In this document: one piece after another, positions 47,529-58,140 of the stretch
Position numbering within the stretch: position 1 is the first letter of the stretch
How the letters are laid out: each line of letters starts with the position of its first letter
Assembly: GCA_934525595.1 (NCBI GenBank)
Contig: CAKSZJ010000008.1
Coordinates: forward strand, 43,520 to 107,519
Length of the DNA: 64,000 nt
Direction: 5' to 3'
Origin: an uncultured Chiayiivirga sp.
Lineage (GTDB): Bacteria; Pseudomonadota; Gammaproteobacteria; Xanthomonadales; Xanthomonadaceae
Made by a program: the position numbers and the translations under genes
The notes under the pieces: model-generated
What the model saw: only the letters and a program-made list of their open reading frames with translations
Told to the model about the DNA's origin: nothing
Database searches by the model: none

Positions 47529-48923
47529 GTGAGAGGAATTGGCGGTTTCGACGGGTGGCGCGGCCGTCTGGCGTTGGTCATCGCGCTCGTCGCGGCACAG
47601 GCGGCGCTGTGGCTCAACCCGGGCTATTTCAGCCACGACGAGCTGCAATGGGGCGCACGCGCCGCTGTCGGGCACTGGCGCGAGCTTCCGTTCGAATCCT
47701 TTTCCCACTGGCAGAACTTCCAGTTCCGCCCGCTAACCTTCAATCTCTGGCTGCTGCTGTCGCACGCACTGTTCGACACGCCGCGGCTGTTCCATGCGGT
47801 CTTCGTCGCGCTGGGCATCTGCAACGCGCTGCTGCTGGCGGGCGTGCTGCGCGGCGCGGGCTGCCGCAGCGCGCTGGCGCTGGGCGCGGCGCTGGCATTC
47901 GGGTTGAGTCCGTTCGCGACCTGGGTGCATGGCTGGGTCGGCTGCCTGGCCGATCTTCTCTGGGTAGCCGCGCTGCTGGCCGCGCTGCGCGCGCTGCAGG
48001 CGATTTCCCCACCGCGCAGCGAAGGCCCCGGCACACGCTGGCTTGCATCGGACGCTCCCATCCGCATCGTGCTCGCGGCGTTCATCAGCGCCGGCGCCAC
48101 GGCGCTGGGCCTGCTGGCCAAGGAAGCGGCACTCTCGATCCCCGCGCTGCTCGGCATGTACGCGCTGGCGCTGCGCCTGCCGCGCGCCTGGCTGGCCGCG
48201 TCGCTGGGCGCCGGCGCGGTCGCGCTGGCCTATCTGGCGCTGCGGCTCGACGTGCTGACCGCGGCGCCGCACGGCTCGACCTACGCCCTGGAATGGACCG
48301 CGGTTCCGGGCAGCTGGCTGATGTACCAGGTGTTCCCGTGGGCGCTGGGGGTAGCGGAAATCAACGTGCTGACGCTGGCTTCGCCGCCGCGTCTGGTTCT
48401 TGCGGGTCTTCTTTTCGTAGCGTTCGCCGCCGTCCTGTGGCGCGCTTCGCCGCGGCTGTGGCTGGCCTGGCTGGCGGGCGGCACGCTGGCGCTGGCGCCC
48501 GTCCTCGCCGTGCCCGCGCCATCGAACCAGTACGGCTACGGCTTCATGGCGGTGCTCTGCGGCGTGGCGGCGATGGCGTGGCGAAGGGTGGGCAGGGTCG
48601 AGGCGGGCATCCTGATGGCACTCGCCCTGCTGTCCTCGCTCCACGGCGCGCAGGTCCAGCGGCACCTGCTGCTGACCGGCCGGCTGCAGGCCGTCTTCTC
48701 GCCCTCGCTGGCCGACGCTGCGCGGGCACAGCCCGATGGCGACATCAGGCTATGGCCGGAGGCGCCGGGCCAGGTGTTCACTTATGCGCGCCTGAGCCAC
48801 CAGATTCCCTCCTATCGCGGCGTTCCACTCGAGCCGCGGGTGCGGATGGCCCGATCCCGCGACGACGCCACGCACCTCATCGACCGGTCCGGCACGGTGC
48901 GGGCACTGGATGGGTCCCCATGA
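47529..48923 (+). CDS. GT-C-like polytopic membrane protein, probable glycosyltransferase
   Basis: 464 residues, about 10-11 helices. The first extracytoplasmic loop NPGYFSHDELQWGARAA has the acidic pair expected of lipid-dependent GT-C glycosyltransferases, as in ArnT and related enzymes. The C-terminal region is soluble. No nucleotide-sugar motif is present. I chose the GTG at 47529 because GGAG stands just upstream and the first helix follows at once. The stop overlaps the rsgA start (ATGA), so both are made together; the functional link is not obvious. Confidence 0.72.
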   Translation: MRGIGGFDGWRGRLALVIALVAAQAALWLNPGYFSHDELQWGARAAVGHWRELPFESFSHWQNFQFRPLTFNLWLLLSHALFDTPRLFHAVFVALGICNALLLAGVLRGAGCRSALALGAALAFGLSPFATWVHGWVGCLADLLWVAALLAALRALQAISPPRSEGPGTRWLASDAPIRIVLAAFISAGATALGLLAKEAALSIPALLGMYALALRLPRAWLAASLGAGAVALAYLALRLDVLTAAPHGSTYALEWTAVPGSWLMYQVFPWALGVAEINVLTLASPPRLVLAGLLFVAFAAVLWRASPRLWLAWLAGGTLALAPVLAVPAPSNQYGYGFMAVLCGVAAMAWRRVGRVEAGILMALALLSSLHGAQVQRHLLLTGRLQAVFSPSLADAARAQPDGDIRLWPEAPGQVFTYARLSHQIPSYRGVPLEPRVRMARSRDDATHLIDRSGTVRALDGSP

Positions 48924-49969
48924 CGACCATGCGGAACACCCTGCCGGTGTCCCTCGCCGGGCTGGGATGGCGCGAGGATTTGCCTGCGGCGCGCGCCTTC
49001 GCCCAGTCACCCGGCGGGCGCGTAGCGCGCGTGAGCGAGCAGCACCGCACCGGCTTTCGCGTCTGCGACGGCGAGCGCGAGTTTGCGGCGCAGTCGCCCG
49101 CGCCCTGGACACGCGCCGGATTTCCGTCCGAGCAGCGCGCGGTCGTGGGCGACTTCGTGCGGCTGGAGGCCGGCTGCGACCAGATCATCGAGGTGCTGCC
49201 GCGCAGCAGCCTGTTCCGCCGCGGCGCCGCCGGCGAGCACCTGAAAGTGCAGCCGATCGCCGCCAACATCGACACCGTGCTGGTGGTGACCGGGCTTGAT
49301 CGCGACTTCAATCCGCGCCGGCTGGAGCGCTATCTGGTACTGGTGCGCGCCAGCGGTGCCGCGCCGGTGCTGGTGCTGACCAAGATCGACCGCTGCAAGG
49401 ACGTGGCCGCGCTGCGCGCCCGACTGGCCGACATCGAGGCAGGCGATGTGCCAGTGCTGGAAGTGAACGCCAGGGACACCGCCAGCGCCGCCGCGCTGTC
49501 GCCCTGGCTCGGGCCGGGTCGCACGGTGGTACTGGTCGGTTCCTCCGGCGCAGGCAAGTCCACTCTCACCAACACCCTCATGGGTCGCGAAAGGATGAAG
49601 ACCGGCGCGGTGCGCGAAAGCGATTCCCGTGGCCGCCACACCACCACCCATCGCGCCCTGCTAACCCTCCCGCAGGGCGCCTGCCTGATCGACACCCCGG
49701 GCATGCGCGAACTCAAGCTCACCGGCGTGGAGGACGTGGCCGACCAGGTGTTCGACGACATCGAGGCGCTCGCCGCGGACTGCCGTTTCCGCGACTGCCG
49801 CCACGCGGCCGAGCCCGGCTGCGCGATCCGCGCCGCGCTCGCTGCCGGCCGCATCGATCCGGGCCGGCTGGCCAGCTATCGCAAGCTGCTGGACGAACGC
49901 GACGCCGCCGCGCGCGTGCTGAGCGCCCGCCAGACCCGCCCACTGGGCCACCCGCGCCGTTCGCGCTGA
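48920..49969 (+). CDS. rsgA: Ribosome small-subunit-dependent GTPase A
   Basis: 349 residues. An OB-fold start is followed by the circularly permuted GTPase: G4 LTKID comes before G1 GSSGAGKST and G3 DTPGMRE. A C-terminal zinc region (CRFRDCRHAAEPGC) completes it. It helps the late maturation of the 30S subunit. It overlaps the upstream membrane-protein gene by 4 bases. Confidence 0.97.
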   Translation: MTTMRNTLPVSLAGLGWREDLPAARAFAQSPGGRVARVSEQHRTGFRVCDGEREFAAQSPAPWTRAGFPSEQRAVVGDFVRLEAGCDQIIEVLPRSSLFRRGAAGEHLKVQPIAANIDTVLVVTGLDRDFNPRRLERYLVLVRASGAAPVLVLTKIDRCKDVAALRARLADIEAGDVPVLEVNARDTASAAALSPWLGPGRTVVLVGSSGAGKSTLTNTLMGRERMKTGAVRESDSRGRHTTTHRALLTLPQGACLIDTPGMRELKLTGVEDVADQVFDDIEALAADCRFRDCRHAAEPGCAIRAALAAGRIDPGRLASYRKLLDERDAAARVLSARQTRPLGHPRRSR

Positions 49970-50007
49970 ATTGTGCGCCCGCGTACCGGCACGCTGAGCG
50001 CGCCGGG

Positions 50008-50026
50008 TATAATGAAAACCATTCCT
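50008..50026 (+). promoter_or_regulatory. Fur-box-like site overlapping the -10 of feoA
   Basis: TATAATGAAAACCATTCCT matches the 19-base Fur consensus GATAATGATAATCATTATC at 13 positions. It includes a perfect TATAAT (50008-50013), so a bound Fur would block RNA polymerase. AAGGAG (50042-50047) then precedes the GTG of feoA. Confidence 0.7.
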
Positions 50027-50052
50027 ATTTATTTTCGAATCAAGGAGTCGCC

Positions 50053-50298
50053 GTGCGGCTATCCGACCTCCCGCAGCGCCACGTTGCCCGCATCGATGGC
50101 GTCGAAGACCGCGAACCCGGCGATCCGTTGGCACACCGCCTGCGCCTGCTGGGCTTCGTGGCCGGCGAGCCGGTGCGGCTGGTCGCGCGCGGCCTGTTCG
50201 GGGCCGATCCGCTGCTGGTGGAAATCGGCGGCACGCGCTTCGCGCTGCGCCGCAGCGAGGCCGGACGGGTCCGGGTGACGCCAGAGGCTTCGGCATGA
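50053..50298 (+). CDS. feoA: Ferrous iron transport protein A
   Basis: 81 residues, SH3-like small cytosolic protein. The family profile is visible: HRLRLLGFVAGEPVRLVARGLFGADPLLVEIGGTRFALRRSEA, the usual LGxxxGxxV...ALR pattern. It supports FeoB. The GTG start follows AAGGAG by 5 bases. It overlaps feoB by 4 bases. Confidence 0.94.
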   Translation: MRLSDLPQRHVARIDGVEDREPGDPLAHRLRLLGFVAGEPVRLVARGLFGADPLLVEIGGTRFALRRSEAGRVRVTPEASA

Positions 50299-52121
50299 AC
50301 ACCTACCAGATCGCCCTCGTCGGCAATCCCAACTGCGGCAAGACCGCGCTGTTCAATCGCCTCACCGGCGCGCGGCAGAAGGTGGCGAACTACGCCGGTG
50401 TCACGGTGGAGCGCAAGGAAGGGCATTTCACCGCGCCCTCGGGACGCACCATCCGCGTGCTTGACCTGCCCGGCGCATATAGTCTGGAAGCGACCAGCCC
50501 GGACGAGGCCATCACCCGCGCCGTGTGCCGCGGCGAGCACGGCGAAGCGCAGCCGGAACTGCTGGTATGCGTGGTCGATGCCACCAACCTGCGCCTGCAC
50601 CTGCGCTTCGTCGCCGAGCTGCGCCGCTTGGGGCGACCGATGCTGGTGGCGCTCAACATGATGGACACCGCGCGCCGCCGCGACATCCACATCGACGTGC
50701 CGGCGCTGGAACGGGAACTGGACATGCCGGTGGTGGAAACCGTTGCGGTGGCGTACGGCGGCGCGAAAACGCTGATCGAACGCCTGGACCGCGACGGCCT
50801 GCCGCCCGCGCCCGCGCCCGACGCTTCCGATGCCGGCGACCTGGATTCGGCCCACGCCGCCGCACGCCGCGCCATCGCTGCGGCGGTGACACTGCCGGCG
50901 CAGCGCGAGCGCACCGTCGATGCGATCGACCGCGTCGTGCTGCATCCGGTGCTCGGCCTGCTGATCCTGGCGGCGGTGATGTTCCTGATCTTCCAGGCGG
51001 TGTACTCGTGGGCCGAGCCGCTGATGGATGGCATCGAGACGCTGTTCGGCTGGCTCGGCGGCCTGGCCTCCGAACACCTGCCCGAGGGCCTGCTGCAAAG
51101 CCTGGTGGCCGACGGCATCATCGCCGGCGTCGGCGGGGTGATCGTGTTCCTGCCGCAGATCCTGATCCTGTTCCTGTTCATCCTGGCGCTGGAGGAATCG
51201 GGCTACCTGCCGCGCGCCGCCTTCTTGCTCGACCGGCTGATGTTCAAGGCCGGCCTCACCGGGCGCGCCTTCATCCCGCTCTTGTCCAGCTTCGCCTGCG
51301 CCATCCCGGGCATCATGGCCACGCGCAGCATTTCCGATCCGCGCGACCGGCTCACCACGATCCTCGTCGCCCCCCTGATGACTTGCTCGGCGCGGCTGCC
51401 GGTGTACGCACTGCTGATCGGCGCCTTCATTCCGGCGCGCGACGTCGGCCCGTTCAATCTCCAGGGCCTGGTGCTGTTCGGCCTGTACGTGGCAGGCATC
51501 GTCAGCGCGCTGGCGGTGGCCGCCGTGGTCAAGCGCTTCACCCGGGATCGCAGCGAGCATGTGCTGATGATGGAACTGCCCGCCTACCGCGTACCGCACC
51601 TGGTCGACCTGTCCATCGGTCTGTGGGAACGCGGCATGATCTTCCTGCGCCGCGTTGGCGGCATCATCCTGGCGCTTACGATCCTGCTGTGGTTCCTGTC
51701 GAGCTTTCCCGCGCCGCCCGATGGCGCCACCCAGCCGGCCATCGAATACAGCTTCGCCGGACGCCTCGGCGCGCTGCTGCAATACGTGTTCGCGCCGATC
51801 GGCTTCAACTGGCAGATCTGCATCGCACTGGTGCCTGGGCTGGCGGCACGCGAGGTCGCGGTGTCGTCGCTGGCGACGGTGTACGCACTCTCGGGCAACG
51901 AGGAGGCGCTCCCGGCCATCGTCGCCGCGCAGTGGTCGATGGCGACCGCCTTCGCGCTGCTGGCCTGGTACGTGTTCGCGCCGATGTGCGTCTCCACGCT
52001 CGCCACGGTGCGGCGCGAAACCAATTCCTGGCGGCAGGTGTGGATCATGGCCGGCTACCTGTTCGCATTGGCCTACGTCGCCTCGTTCCTCACCTATCGC
52101 ATCGCGCTGTGGCTGGCATGA
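50295..52121 (+). CDS. feoB: Ferrous iron transporter B
   Basis: 608 residues. N-terminal GTPase: GNPNCGKTALFN (about 10), YAGVTVERKEG, DLPGAYSL and LNMMD. It continues with a guanine-dissociation-inhibitor-like spacer and two Gate domains (FLPQILILFLFILALEESGYLPRAA and the C-terminal AREVAVSSLATVYALSG). It imports Fe2+ across the inner membrane. It is shorter than the E. coli protein (773), as in many Xanthomonadales. It is iron-controlled through the Fur-box-like site. Confidence 0.97.
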   Translation: MNTYQIALVGNPNCGKTALFNRLTGARQKVANYAGVTVERKEGHFTAPSGRTIRVLDLPGAYSLEATSPDEAITRAVCRGEHGEAQPELLVCVVDATNLRLHLRFVAELRRLGRPMLVALNMMDTARRRDIHIDVPALERELDMPVVETVAVAYGGAKTLIERLDRDGLPPAPAPDASDAGDLDSAHAAARRAIAAAVTLPAQRERTVDAIDRVVLHPVLGLLILAAVMFLIFQAVYSWAEPLMDGIETLFGWLGGLASEHLPEGLLQSLVADGIIAGVGGVIVFLPQILILFLFILALEESGYLPRAAFLLDRLMFKAGLTGRAFIPLLSSFACAIPGIMATRSISDPRDRLTTILVAPLMTCSARLPVYALLIGAFIPARDVGPFNLQGLVLFGLYVAGIVSALAVAAVVKRFTRDRSEHVLMMELPAYRVPHLVDLSIGLWERGMIFLRRVGGIILALTILLWFLSSFPAPPDGATQPAIEYSFAGRLGALLQYVFAPIGFNWQICIALVPGLAAREVAVSSLATVYALSGNEEALPAIVAAQWSMATAFALLAWYVFAPMCVSTLATVRRETNSWRQVWIMAGYLFALAYVASFLTYRIALWLA

Positions 52122-52402
52122 GCGCCTTCTGGCAGGCAATGATCGTCGCGCTGATCGGGCTGTGGGCCGCGACCACGGCCACGCGCCGCCTGCTGCCGGG
52201 CCCGTGGGCGCGCGCCCGGGCTGCGTTGGGGGAGCGCCTCGACGACCCGCGCAGCCCGCGCTGGATACGGCGGCTCGCCCTTAAACTGCGCGCCGCGCCC
52301 GCAGCATCGGGCTGCGGCAGCAGCGCCAGCGGATGCAGCAGCTGCTCGGGATGCGGCGCGGCGCAGGCTGCGCCACATCCCGCCGAAAGGCCGCGCGGCT
52401 GA
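52118..52402 (+). CDS. Cys-rich small membrane protein of the feo operon
   Basis: 94 residues. One N-terminal helix (AFWQAMIVALIGLWAATTA) is followed by a basic stretch and a Cys/Ser/Gly-rich tail: SGCGSSASGCSSCSGCGAA, four or five cysteines close together. It overlaps feoB by 4 bases (ATGA), so it is cotranscribed. Other feo operons end with small proteins (FeoC, or FeoB-associated Cys-rich proteins) of similar design. A role in metal handling or Fe-S sensing is inference. Nothing convincing lies in the 250 bases after it (52403-52652). Confidence 0.82.
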   Translation: MSAFWQAMIVALIGLWAATTATRRLLPGPWARARAALGERLDDPRSPRWIRRLALKLRAAPAASGCGSSASGCSSCSGCGAAQAAPHPAERPRG

Positions 52403-52652
52403 CGCCAGCACGGGCAAGCCATTGCGGCAGCCTACGGAAATCACATGCTGCGACTGCTTCTACGTGCCGGTTTCACGTCCCGCTGCGGGTGCGGCACGGG
52501 GAGCGCTCGTCTGGACGATCGCGGCCGACCTCAGCCTCACCGCGATACCGGCTGCGGGTTGGCACCTGGATGCCAGGAGCGATGACTGCACCGCAGATGC
52601 CGCCGATCCGCTGCTCGCCACCCTGACGCTGAAGGGCGTGTTCCGGCCTTCC

Positions 52653-53561
52653 TCAGGGTTTCGACGCGTGCGGGACGCGCACCAGCAGCACGTCGGTCGC
52701 GGCAGTTTCCAGGATGCGGCGGGCGATCGAACCGATCAGGACGTCGAACAGCGCACTGCGCCCGTGCGTGCCCAGCACGATCAGATCGGCTCCGTGATCG
52801 CGGGCGTACTCGTAGGTGAGCCTCACCGGCTCGCCGTGCTCGACGTGGAGCTGGACGCGCTCGCGCTGCGCAGGCTCCAGCGCGACGGTGGCGAGAAAAG
52901 CCTCTCCCTCGCGCATGGCGTTCTCGCGGCCCTGCGCGATGGCACTTTGCATCCTGGGGTCGCCCACGCCCAGGAACGGCACCTCGAAGGCATTGAACAC
53001 CGTCATCGGCGTGCCGGCAAAAAGCCCGGCCGCACGCTCCAGCGCGATACGTGCGGACACCGAAAAATCGCTCGCCAGCACGATGTTCCGATAGGCATCG
53101 CGGGGACGGTCGCGCACCACCAGAACCGGAACGGTGGCATGGCGCGCCAGCCAGTCGACGCTGGACCCGAGCACGGTGCGCCCGAGCGATTCGCTGCGCG
53201 CGATGCCGGTCACGATCAGGCGCGCGCCCTCTTCGGCCGCGACCCGCGCCAGGGTTTCGTTGATCCTGCCTTCTTCCACCCGCACCGCGATCTCCACATC
53301 GTCGGCACCGGCGTCATGCTGCAGCTGACGCAGCGTGCGCTCGGCCGGCCCATCGCCAGCGCCGCCCCAGGAGGGCTGCGGCGCGGCACGCACGCGCGTT
53401 TCCGACAGCGTGCCGGGATCGACCACGGTCACCGCCACGAGCCGGGCCTTCCACTGCCGCGCCAGCTGCACGGCGCGGTCCAGCGCGCGATCGCAGCGCG
53501 CGGAAAGGTCGGTGGCCAGAAGGATTGTGCCGGCGCTCTGGGGGGGAGAAACTGTGCTCAT
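52653..53561 (-). CDS. Tandem universal stress protein
   Basis: 302 residues made of two Usp domains (about 8-150 and 155-298). The second domain ends with the ATP-binding pattern LIVLGTHGRSALFDVLIGSIARRIL, the GxxGRS pattern; the first has LIVTGIARSESLGRTVLGSSVDWLA. It probably binds ATP and supports survival under stress; the precise role is not known. It is divergent to pyk with 188 bases between the genes. Confidence 0.9.
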   Translation of the reverse strand: MSTVSPPQSAGTILLATDLSARCDRALDRAVQLARQWKARLVAVTVVDPGTLSETRVRAAPQPSWGGAGDGPAERTLRQLQHDAGADDVEIAVRVEEGRINETLARVAAEEGARLIVTGIARSESLGRTVLGSSVDWLARHATVPVLVVRDRPRDAYRNIVLASDFSVSARIALERAAGLFAGTPMTVFNAFEVPFLGVGDPRMQSAIAQGRENAMREGEAFLATVALEPAQRERVQLHVEHGEPVRLTYEYARDHGADLIVLGTHGRSALFDVLIGSIARRILETAATDVLLVRVPHASKP

Positions 53562-53749
53562 GAGGGGGGTCCGGGTCCATGCCGAAGGATCGGGCGATCA
53601 TCCACGCCGCCCGCATGCATTCCAGCCTAGCCGGTTGCGCGCCGCTGCGCTTGACCCCGGTCAACCTGCCCACCCCTGCGCACGATGCCTGCCGAGGTGG
53701 TAGCGTGCCTGCGCCACCAACACCCCGATTCGCCACAGGAGACGCGTCC

Positions 53750-55216
53750 ATGTCAGGACAGCTGCGCCGCACCAAGATCCTTGCCACGCTCGGCCCCGCC
53801 ACAGATGCACCCGGCGCGCTGGAGGCCCTTGTCGCGGCGGGCGTGGATGCGGTGCGGATCAATTTCTCCCACGGCAGCCGCGCCGATCATGCGGCCCGCG
53901 TGGCGCGCATCCGCACCGCCGCGCGCACTGCCGGGCGCGAAGTGGGCATCCTTGCCGACCTGCAGGGCCCCAAGATCCGCATCGAGCGCTTCGCCGCGGG
54001 CAAGGTGTCGCTCAGCGCAGGCGCGCCCTTCGCGCTGTATGCCCGCGCGGATGCGGCACCGGGCGATGCCTCGGGCGTCGGCGTGTCGTACCTGGGGCTG
54101 ATCCACGACGTGGTTCCCGGCGACGTGCTGCTGCTCGACGACGGGCTGATGTGCCTGCGGGTGGAGTCGATCGCGGGCGACACCATCCACACCACCGTAC
54201 TCAACGACGGTCAGCTCTCCGACCGCAAGGGCCTCAACCGGCTCGGCGGCGGCCTCTCGCTCGACGCGCTCACCGACAAGGACCGCGCCGACATCCGTCT
54301 CGCGGCGGAGCTGGAGGTCGATTTTCTTGCAGTGTCGTTCTGCCGCAGCGCGGCCGACATCGAGGAAGCCCGGCGCCTGGCGCGCGAAGCCGGAAGCTCG
54401 GCGCACCTGGTGGCCAAGATCGAGCGCGCCGAGGCGATCCAGCGCCTGGGCGAGATCATTGATGCCAGCGACGTGGTGATGGTGGCGCGCGGCGACCTGG
54501 GCGTGGAAATCGGCGACGCCGAGCTTCCCGGCCTGCAGAAGAAGATCATCCGCGAGTCGCTCGACCGCGGCCGCGTGGTCATCACCGCCACCCAGATGCT
54601 CCAGTCGATGGTCGATTCGCCCATCCCCACCCGCGCCGAGGTGCTGGACGTGGCCAACGCGGTGATCGACGGCACCGACACGGTGATGCTGAGCGCGGAG
54701 ACCGCCGCCGGCCATTACCCGGTGCTGGCGGTGGAAGCGATGGTGCGCATCTGCCTGGGCGCCGAGCGCCAGTTCGAGCACGACACCGACTTCGAGCAGG
54801 CCCCACGCGGCCTGGCGCACACCGACCAGGCTATCGCGCTGGCAGCCATGTACCTGACCGAACACATCCAGGTGCGCGCGATCCTGGCCCTGACCGAATC
54901 GGGCGGCACCGCGCAGCACCTCTCGCGTTTCCGCTCCAACGCGCCGATCTACGGCCTCTCGCGCCACGAAAGCGCACGCCACCGGATGTCCCTGATGCGC
55001 GGCGTCTATCCGATCGACTTCGACAGCGGCGAGAACCCGCCGCGCCAGGCCGCACGCCACGCGGTGGCGGCCCTGTTCGCGCACGGCGCGCTGGCCGAAG
55101 GCGACCGCGTGCTCATCACCAGCGGCGACCACATGGGGCACCTGGGCACCACCAACACCCTGCGCCTGCTGGGCGTGGGCTGCAATGGCGAAGCCAGGGG
55201 CCTGGGCACGCTGTAG
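53750..55216 (+). CDS. pyk: Pyruvate kinase
   Basis: 488 residues. RRTKILATLGPATDAP at the start, RINFSHGSRADH, ADLQGPKIRIE, then the catalytic LVAKIERAEAIQRL and metal-binding VARGDLGVEIGDAELP. It also has VVITATQMLQSMVDSPIPTRAEV and the C-terminal allosteric-type domain. It converts phosphoenolpyruvate and ADP to pyruvate and ATP. The start is fixed by AGGAGA 9 bases before the ATG. Confidence 0.97.
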   Translation: MSGQLRRTKILATLGPATDAPGALEALVAAGVDAVRINFSHGSRADHAARVARIRTAARTAGREVGILADLQGPKIRIERFAAGKVSLSAGAPFALYARADAAPGDASGVGVSYLGLIHDVVPGDVLLLDDGLMCLRVESIAGDTIHTTVLNDGQLSDRKGLNRLGGGLSLDALTDKDRADIRLAAELEVDFLAVSFCRSAADIEEARRLAREAGSSAHLVAKIERAEAIQRLGEIIDASDVVMVARGDLGVEIGDAELPGLQKKIIRESLDRGRVVITATQMLQSMVDSPIPTRAEVLDVANAVIDGTDTVMLSAETAAGHYPVLAVEAMVRICLGAERQFEHDTDFEQAPRGLAHTDQAIALAAMYLTEHIQVRAILALTESGGTAQHLSRFRSNAPIYGLSRHESARHRMSLMRGVYPIDFDSGENPPRQAARHAVAALFAHGALAEGDRVLITSGDHMGHLGTTNTLRLLGVGCNGEARGLGTL

Positions 55217-55441
55217 CCCGTCGCTGCCCAGACCCGATCGCGGGGCGCCCCGGCTTCGCGCCGCAGCGCCCGCGTCGTGCGCCGAATGCCATGCCATTAC
55301 GCCGCTGCCGGCGCCCGCCCGGTGCGGCACCGGCGACCGTATTCAGGGGCGCGCATGACAGCGCCTGCCCGATCTCCGACAATAGCCGGTGCTGGACCCT
55401 CGCTCGCGGCGCGCCGCGAAACGCCACTTCCGGAGAATCCC

Positions 55442-56770
<1,329 letters not shown>

Positions 56771-56796
56771 GCCCTTCCCGGCTTACCGAGGCTGCA

Positions 56797-56835
56797 CGCA
56801 AAGGGCGCGGTCGAAAGGCTGCGCCCTTTGCGTTT
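56797..56835 (+). terminator. Terminator after icd
   Basis: A perfect 12-bp stem CGCAAAGGGCGC / GCGCCCTTTGCG with a 12-base loop, followed by TTT. It lies between convergent icd and vapC and could serve both. Confidence 0.8.
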
Positions 56836-57212
56836 CAGCCCACCGGGACAAACGCGACATCGAACCGCTGCGCCAGCGCGGCCAACCGCTTGTCCAGCGT
56901 CCACAGACGTGTTTCCGGCGTCAGAAGGGTGGCGGCAAGCAGGGAGAGGTCGACCATGCCGCACCCCAGCCCATAGAGCTTTTCGCGCTCGATGAAATCC
57001 AGCAGTTCGGTCTGGCTGACCAGCGTGGCCGGGCGCAGGCGGGCCAGATCGCCCAGCGTGCGCTGGCGTGGCGCAGGCGGTGTGCCGCAGGCCAGTTCGA
57101 CCAATACATACGGATGGCCCAGAACAGCATCCATCGCCAGCAGCGGCGGCAGGGCTGGATGGCCGTTGCGGAAGTGCTCCACCCAGACCGACGTATCGAC
57201 CAGAACCTTCAT
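56835..57212 (-). CDS. vapC: VapC-type toxin, PIN-domain ribonuclease
   Basis: 125 residues. PIN fold with the acidic residues in VLVDTSVWVEHF (Asp6), ELACG (Glu), and VDLSLLAATLL with DKRLAAL near the end. Such toxins cut tRNA or rRNA when the antitoxin is lost. The start overlaps the antitoxin stop by 4 bases. Confidence 0.93.
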   Translation of the reverse strand: MKVLVDTSVWVEHFRNGHPALPPLLAMDAVLGHPYVLVELACGTPPAPRQRTLGDLARLRPATLVSQTELLDFIEREKLYGLGCGMVDLSLLAATLLTPETRLWTLDKRLAALAQRFDVAFVPVG

Positions 57213-57430
57213 GCCGATGGCGATGTTTCATGTTCCGGCAGGCTGCCGCGACGCGGAATATCCGCCATGCCCGGTGAGCTTCCGCCAAGCGCAGCAAGCC
57301 GCTGGGCAGCACGCACACGGATGAAGGTGCGGATGGCTTCGCGAACCAGAGTGGCTTTGTCTGTGCCTGGTTCGGCCATTTTCAGCGCGGCCTCAAAGTC
57401 TGCATCGTCGATGGTGACGGTCGTGCGCAT
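57209..57430 (-). CDS. vapB: VapB-type antitoxin
   Basis: 73 residues: ribbon-helix-helix-like N-terminus (MRTTVTIDDADFEAALKMA, then TLVREAIRTFIRV) and a C-terminal tail that should wrap the toxin. This is the type II antitoxin of the neighbouring toxin. An alternative start 21 bases upstream (MMQPRFIMRTT) lies in the operator. It should repress its own promoter together with VapC. Confidence 0.9.
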   Translation of the reverse strand: MRTTVTIDDADFEAALKMAEPGTDKATLVREAIRTFIRVRAAQRLAALGGSSPGMADIPRRGSLPEHETSPSA

Positions 57431-57442
57431 GATGAACCTCGG

Positions 57443-57462
57443 TTGCATCATAAATGATGCAA
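57443..57462 (-). promoter_or_regulatory. Palindromic operator of vapBC
   Basis: TTGCATCAT-AA-ATGATGCAA, a perfect inverted repeat just upstream of vapB, with a further half-site TGCATCA at 57465-57471. Three equally oriented or inverted TGCATCA units within 30 bases are what autoregulated toxin-antitoxin operons commonly show. Confidence 0.7.
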
Positions 57463-57525
57463 GTATGCATCAAATGGTGTGAAACGTCAGTTTGGCGAAC
57501 GTCTTCCTGACGCGATAGCGACCGT

Positions 57526-58140
57526 TTACGCCTGCGCCCGCAACCACGCCCTCACCCGCGTAACGCACGGACGGCGCGCACCGATCCGCAGATCGCCGCC
57601 GAGCATCAGCGCGCGATCGCGCATGTTGCGCAATCCGTTGCCGGGCCGGTATGCCGGCGAAATACCCACGTCATCGTCCTCCACCGCAACCAGCAGCCAC
57701 GGCTCGCCGCGCCGCCAGCCAACACGCAGACGCACCTCCACGGCCGTCGCATCGGCATGACGCACCACGTTGTTCACCGCCTCCTGCTCGATGCGATACG
57801 CCGCCAGCGACGCCGCATCGTCCAGCGCCGTGAGCGCGCCCGGATCGTTCGCATGCAGGGAAAACCCCAGCCCCGCGCGCCCGGCCTGCTGCCGGGTTAC
57901 GCCGCAATCCATCGCCTTCAACAGCCCCAACTCGCTCAATGCCGAAGGCCGCAAGGCTTCGATGGCCTCGCCCAGCGCCAGCCGCCCGCGCTCCACCTCG
58001 GCGGCACGCACGTTGCGGCTGGCGGCGTCCACCAGTTCCCGCGCCATCGCCCGCTCGCGCGCATGGGTCTGGCGCAACTGCCGCGCGAGCCGCGCTCGCG
58101 TCAGGCTTCGGGCAAGGCGCTGAAAGGCTTCAGGCCTTTC
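57526..58140 (-). pseudogene. Sensor histidine kinase remnant (NarX-like HATPase part)
   Basis: An open frame of about 205 codons without a proper ATG or a Shine-Dalgarno. The C-terminal part is a clear HATPase domain of the NarL-partner kinases (LAAYRIEQEAVNNVVRHADA, VEDDDVGIS, GNGLRNMRDRALMLGGDL). Upstream, RLARSLTRARLARQLRQTHARERAMAREL is the dimerisation helix, but the phosphoacceptor His of the usual ARELHD is replaced: the sequence reads ARELVDAA. The segment between it and LRPSALSELGL is shortened. The sensor part and a response regulator are missing. It is best read as a decayed kinase; a transcribed HATPase-only protein is possible. Confidence 0.7.
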
